From Spirochaetaceae bacterium (GTDB lineage Bacteria; Spirochaetota; Spirochaetia; DSM-27196; SKKC01): DNA of 44,551 nucleotides. Below are positions 43,342 through 44,551 of the stretch, in pieces. Made by a program: the position numbers and the translations under genes. How positions within the stretch are numbered: position 1 is the stretch's first letter; the number at the start of each line of letters is the position of its first letter. Below the pieces are notes generated by a model that saw only the letters and a list, made by a program, of their open reading frames with translations, was not told the DNA's origin and searched no databases. The DNA is taken from contig SKXQ01000008.1 of NCBI GenBank assembly GCA_007128315.1, forward strand, positions 1 through 44,551, in the 5' to 3' direction.

Positions 43342-44295
43342 ATGTCACAGACAGTCACGTGGGGTGTTATTGGCGCAGGAGACGTGTGCGAGCGCAAGAG
43401 CGGGCCACCGCTGTACGAGCTTCCGGGGTCGGAGCTTGTCGCTGTCTACCGGCGAAACCAGGTAAAAGCGGCGGATTTCGTCCGCAGACACGGACATGGC
43501 CGGGTAGCGGCCACGCTCGACGATCTTCTGGCCGATGAATCGATCAATGCCGTGTACGTGGCATCCCCCCACGCGCTCCACGCCGAGCATGCCATAGCCG
43601 CGCTCGAGGCGGGTAAGCACGTGCTTGTGGAGAAACCCATGGCACTCTCGGTGGCCGAGTGCGATCGCATGATAGCCGCCGCCAGGAACGCGCGGGTGTC
43701 TTCGCAGGCGGCGGAAGCAACCTCGAACCCGGCCTCCGTCCCCGCTCCAAGTCTCGCGGTCGCCTACTACCGCCGAGGCTACCCCTCGGTACAGCGCCTG
43801 CGCGCGCTCATCGAAGACGGTGCGATCGGCACGGCCCGCCGCATGTCGGTAAACGCCGAGTTTCCGACGAGTCACCGCATTGACCTTGTCCACTACCTGC
43901 TCGGCCCGGTCGCCGGTGTCCGCCGCATCGCGAAGGACGCAACAGACGGCTACCGCTTCGAACAGATGATGCCGCTCATCCACCTGGAAACAGAATCCGG
44001 CGTTGAGGTCAGAATGGCAGAGCAATGGGTGGAGACCGGCGCGCCCGAGTCGATCTGGATCGAGGGGGATGATGGAACCCTGCACCTCGAGGACCTCAAA
44101 GGAGGCAGGCTCACGATACTCCACGGCAGCGATCACACACACGAGCAATGCGGCACGCTTCCCTGGACGCACTGGGGCCTGATCGAAAACGTCATTGCAC
44201 ACGTCCACAGCGGCGACGCGCTGCTCTGCGATGGCGGTGCAGGGCGCGAGTCGACCGTAATTCTGGAACGAATCGACAAGGCTTCGACAGCGTGA
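43342..44295 (+). CDS. Gfo/Idh/MocA-family oxidoreductase
   Basis: 317 residues from ATG 43342 (a TTG at 43324 is in frame but lacks a site). NAD(P)-dependent sugar or inositol dehydrogenase fold: '[20 protein letters not shown]', '[20 protein letters not shown]' and '[19 protein letters not shown]' (E-K-P with the catalytic Lys). The C-terminal substrate domain starts near '[20 protein letters not shown]'. A Ser/Ala/Pro-rich insert '[18 protein letters not shown]' (about residue 120) separates the domains and is not usual. Family 317-360 residues, so this is short. Substrate unknown. Confidence 0.9.
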   Translation: MSQTVTWGVIGAGDVCERKSGPPLYELPGSELVAVYRRNQVKAADFVRRHGHGRVAATLDDLLADESINAVYVASPHALHAEHAIAALEAGKHVLVEKPMALSVAECDRMIAAARNARVSSQAAEATSNPASVPAPSLAVAYYRRGYPSVQRLRALIEDGAIGTARRMSVNAEFPTSHRIDLVHYLLGPVAGVRRIAKDATDGYRFEQMMPLIHLETESGVEVRMAEQWVETGAPESIWIEGDDGTLHLEDLKGGRLTILHGSDHTHEQCGTLPWTHWGLIENVIAHVHSGDALLCDGGAGRESTVILERIDKASTA

Positions 44296-44304
44296 CGCCA
44301 GTGT

Positions 44305-44340
44305 AGATTATTTCGTGAATAATTCGGTATTATTTCAATC
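44305..44340 (+). promoter_or_regulatory. Possible promoter of the last gene
   Basis: An A/T-rich stretch holds TATTAT at 44328-44333 (5 of 6 to TATAAT) within an AATAAT-TCGGT-ATTATT hairpin at 44318-44334. No good -35 is seen at 44305-44310. AGGAGGT at 44371-44377 precedes ATG 44386. Confidence 0.3.
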
Positions 44341-44385
44341 GAGAGCACCGTTCTCAGTGTATGTGTATGCAGGAGGTGCTTTCGT

Positions 44386-44551
44386 ATGGAGCAGGCTATG
44401 GAGCTTTCGCCGCAGGCGCTTGAACAGATAGGCTTGTACGTCCGGGGAAATCTCGGAACGTGGTTCAGAGAGGCAAATCTCGAGCGCGAAATGGATCTTC
44501 GCGACCGTACCCTTCGGGTCGAAGAAGAGCTGAAGACACAACGGGAACTCA
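44386..44551 (+). CDS. N-terminal part of a predicted coiled-coil protein, cut by window end
   Basis: 55 codons are visible, from ATG 44386 with AGGAGGT eight bases upstream. The sequence starts 'MEQAMELSPQALEQIGLYVR' and goes on with 'REANLEREMDLRDRTLRVEE' and 'ELKTQREL', a charged heptad-like helix. It resembles the starts of short coiled-coil proteins common in spirochaetes that are annotated as hypothetical. The 3' end is missing, so no function can be given. Confidence 0.65.
   Translation, partial: MEQAMELSPQALEQIGLYVRGNLGTWFREANLEREMDLRDRTLRVEEELKTQREL

Noticed and set aside
1-44551. tRNA, rRNA, CRISPR, prophage or insertion sequence
   Set aside because: No clover-leaf with TTCGANTC arms, no regularly spaced direct repeats, no transposase or integrase motifs were seen by eye; a tRNAscan or ISfinder search would settle it.

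Overview
The window is GC-rich, densely coded bacterial DNA that most resembles a free-living, probably marine or sediment spirochaete (Spirochaetota). This is inferred from style only: the two ABC solute-binding proteins carry the spirochaete-like mature N-termini 'AAGRAETPATGEQN' and 'SRGSAEEPAVDE', lipoprotein boxes are loose, and catabolic ABC operons dominate. There is no rRNA, tRNA, CRISPR array, prophage or intact insertion sequence.

Layout. 1-1149 is the 3' part of a GH4 glycosidase. 1237-2098 (minus) is an MNT/HEPN toxin-antitoxin pair. 2217-4605 holds a flavodoxin and an ABC exporter; 4667-6649 a CASTOR/POLLUX-type RCK channel; 6737-8726 a lipoprotein-like protein with an FGE-type domain and a small membrane protein. 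8743-9443 is a gene graveyard of three truncated enzymes (alcohol dehydrogenase, SGNH hydrolase, GH2 glycosidase). A secreted CAP protein follows, then a 470-bp gap with no gene, then a divergent pair of sulfatase and large GH106-like glycosidase (10646-15282). 15296-18279 (minus) encodes an MMPL/RND transporter and a multi-pass membrane protein. 18482-23871 (minus) is an apparent operon MFS transporter - AlkA-like glycosylase - SWIM/SNF2 helicase.

23914-30622 is a carbohydrate-type module: a stand-alone PTS EIIC_2 membrane protein, an IclR regulator, then an aldehyde dehydrogenase and a sugar ABC importer (binding protein and two permeases, no ATPase). The IclR gene and the ALDH operon share a 19-nt sequence (17 identical) in their promoter regions, with inverted TGTC/GACA arms, so IclR probably controls both. 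A lipoprotein and a second Cys-type sulfatase (30654-32733, minus) are followed by a complete dipeptide-type ABC operon (32907-38427) in the order SBP-C-B-D-F. 38434-39950 is a methyltransferase/CPBP-protease pair. A 54-codon Pmp3/YqaE protein at 40037-40201 faces it across a tandem palindromic repeat. The right end carries two exported proteins of unknown function, truA with an SDR, a Gfo/Idh/MocA oxidoreductase, and the start of a coiled-coil protein cut by the window edge.

Together the genes describe a saccharolytic heterotroph scavenging sulfated glycans (two sulfatases, GH4, GH106-like, GH2 and SGNH remnants, sugar oxidoreductases) and peptides, with ordinary housekeeping genes between. 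No obvious large undescribed system is visible. The most distinctive points are the prokaryotic CASTOR/POLLUX-like channel, the shared IclR operator, the graveyard of enzyme fragments, and the tandem palindrome in front of the Pmp3-like gene.
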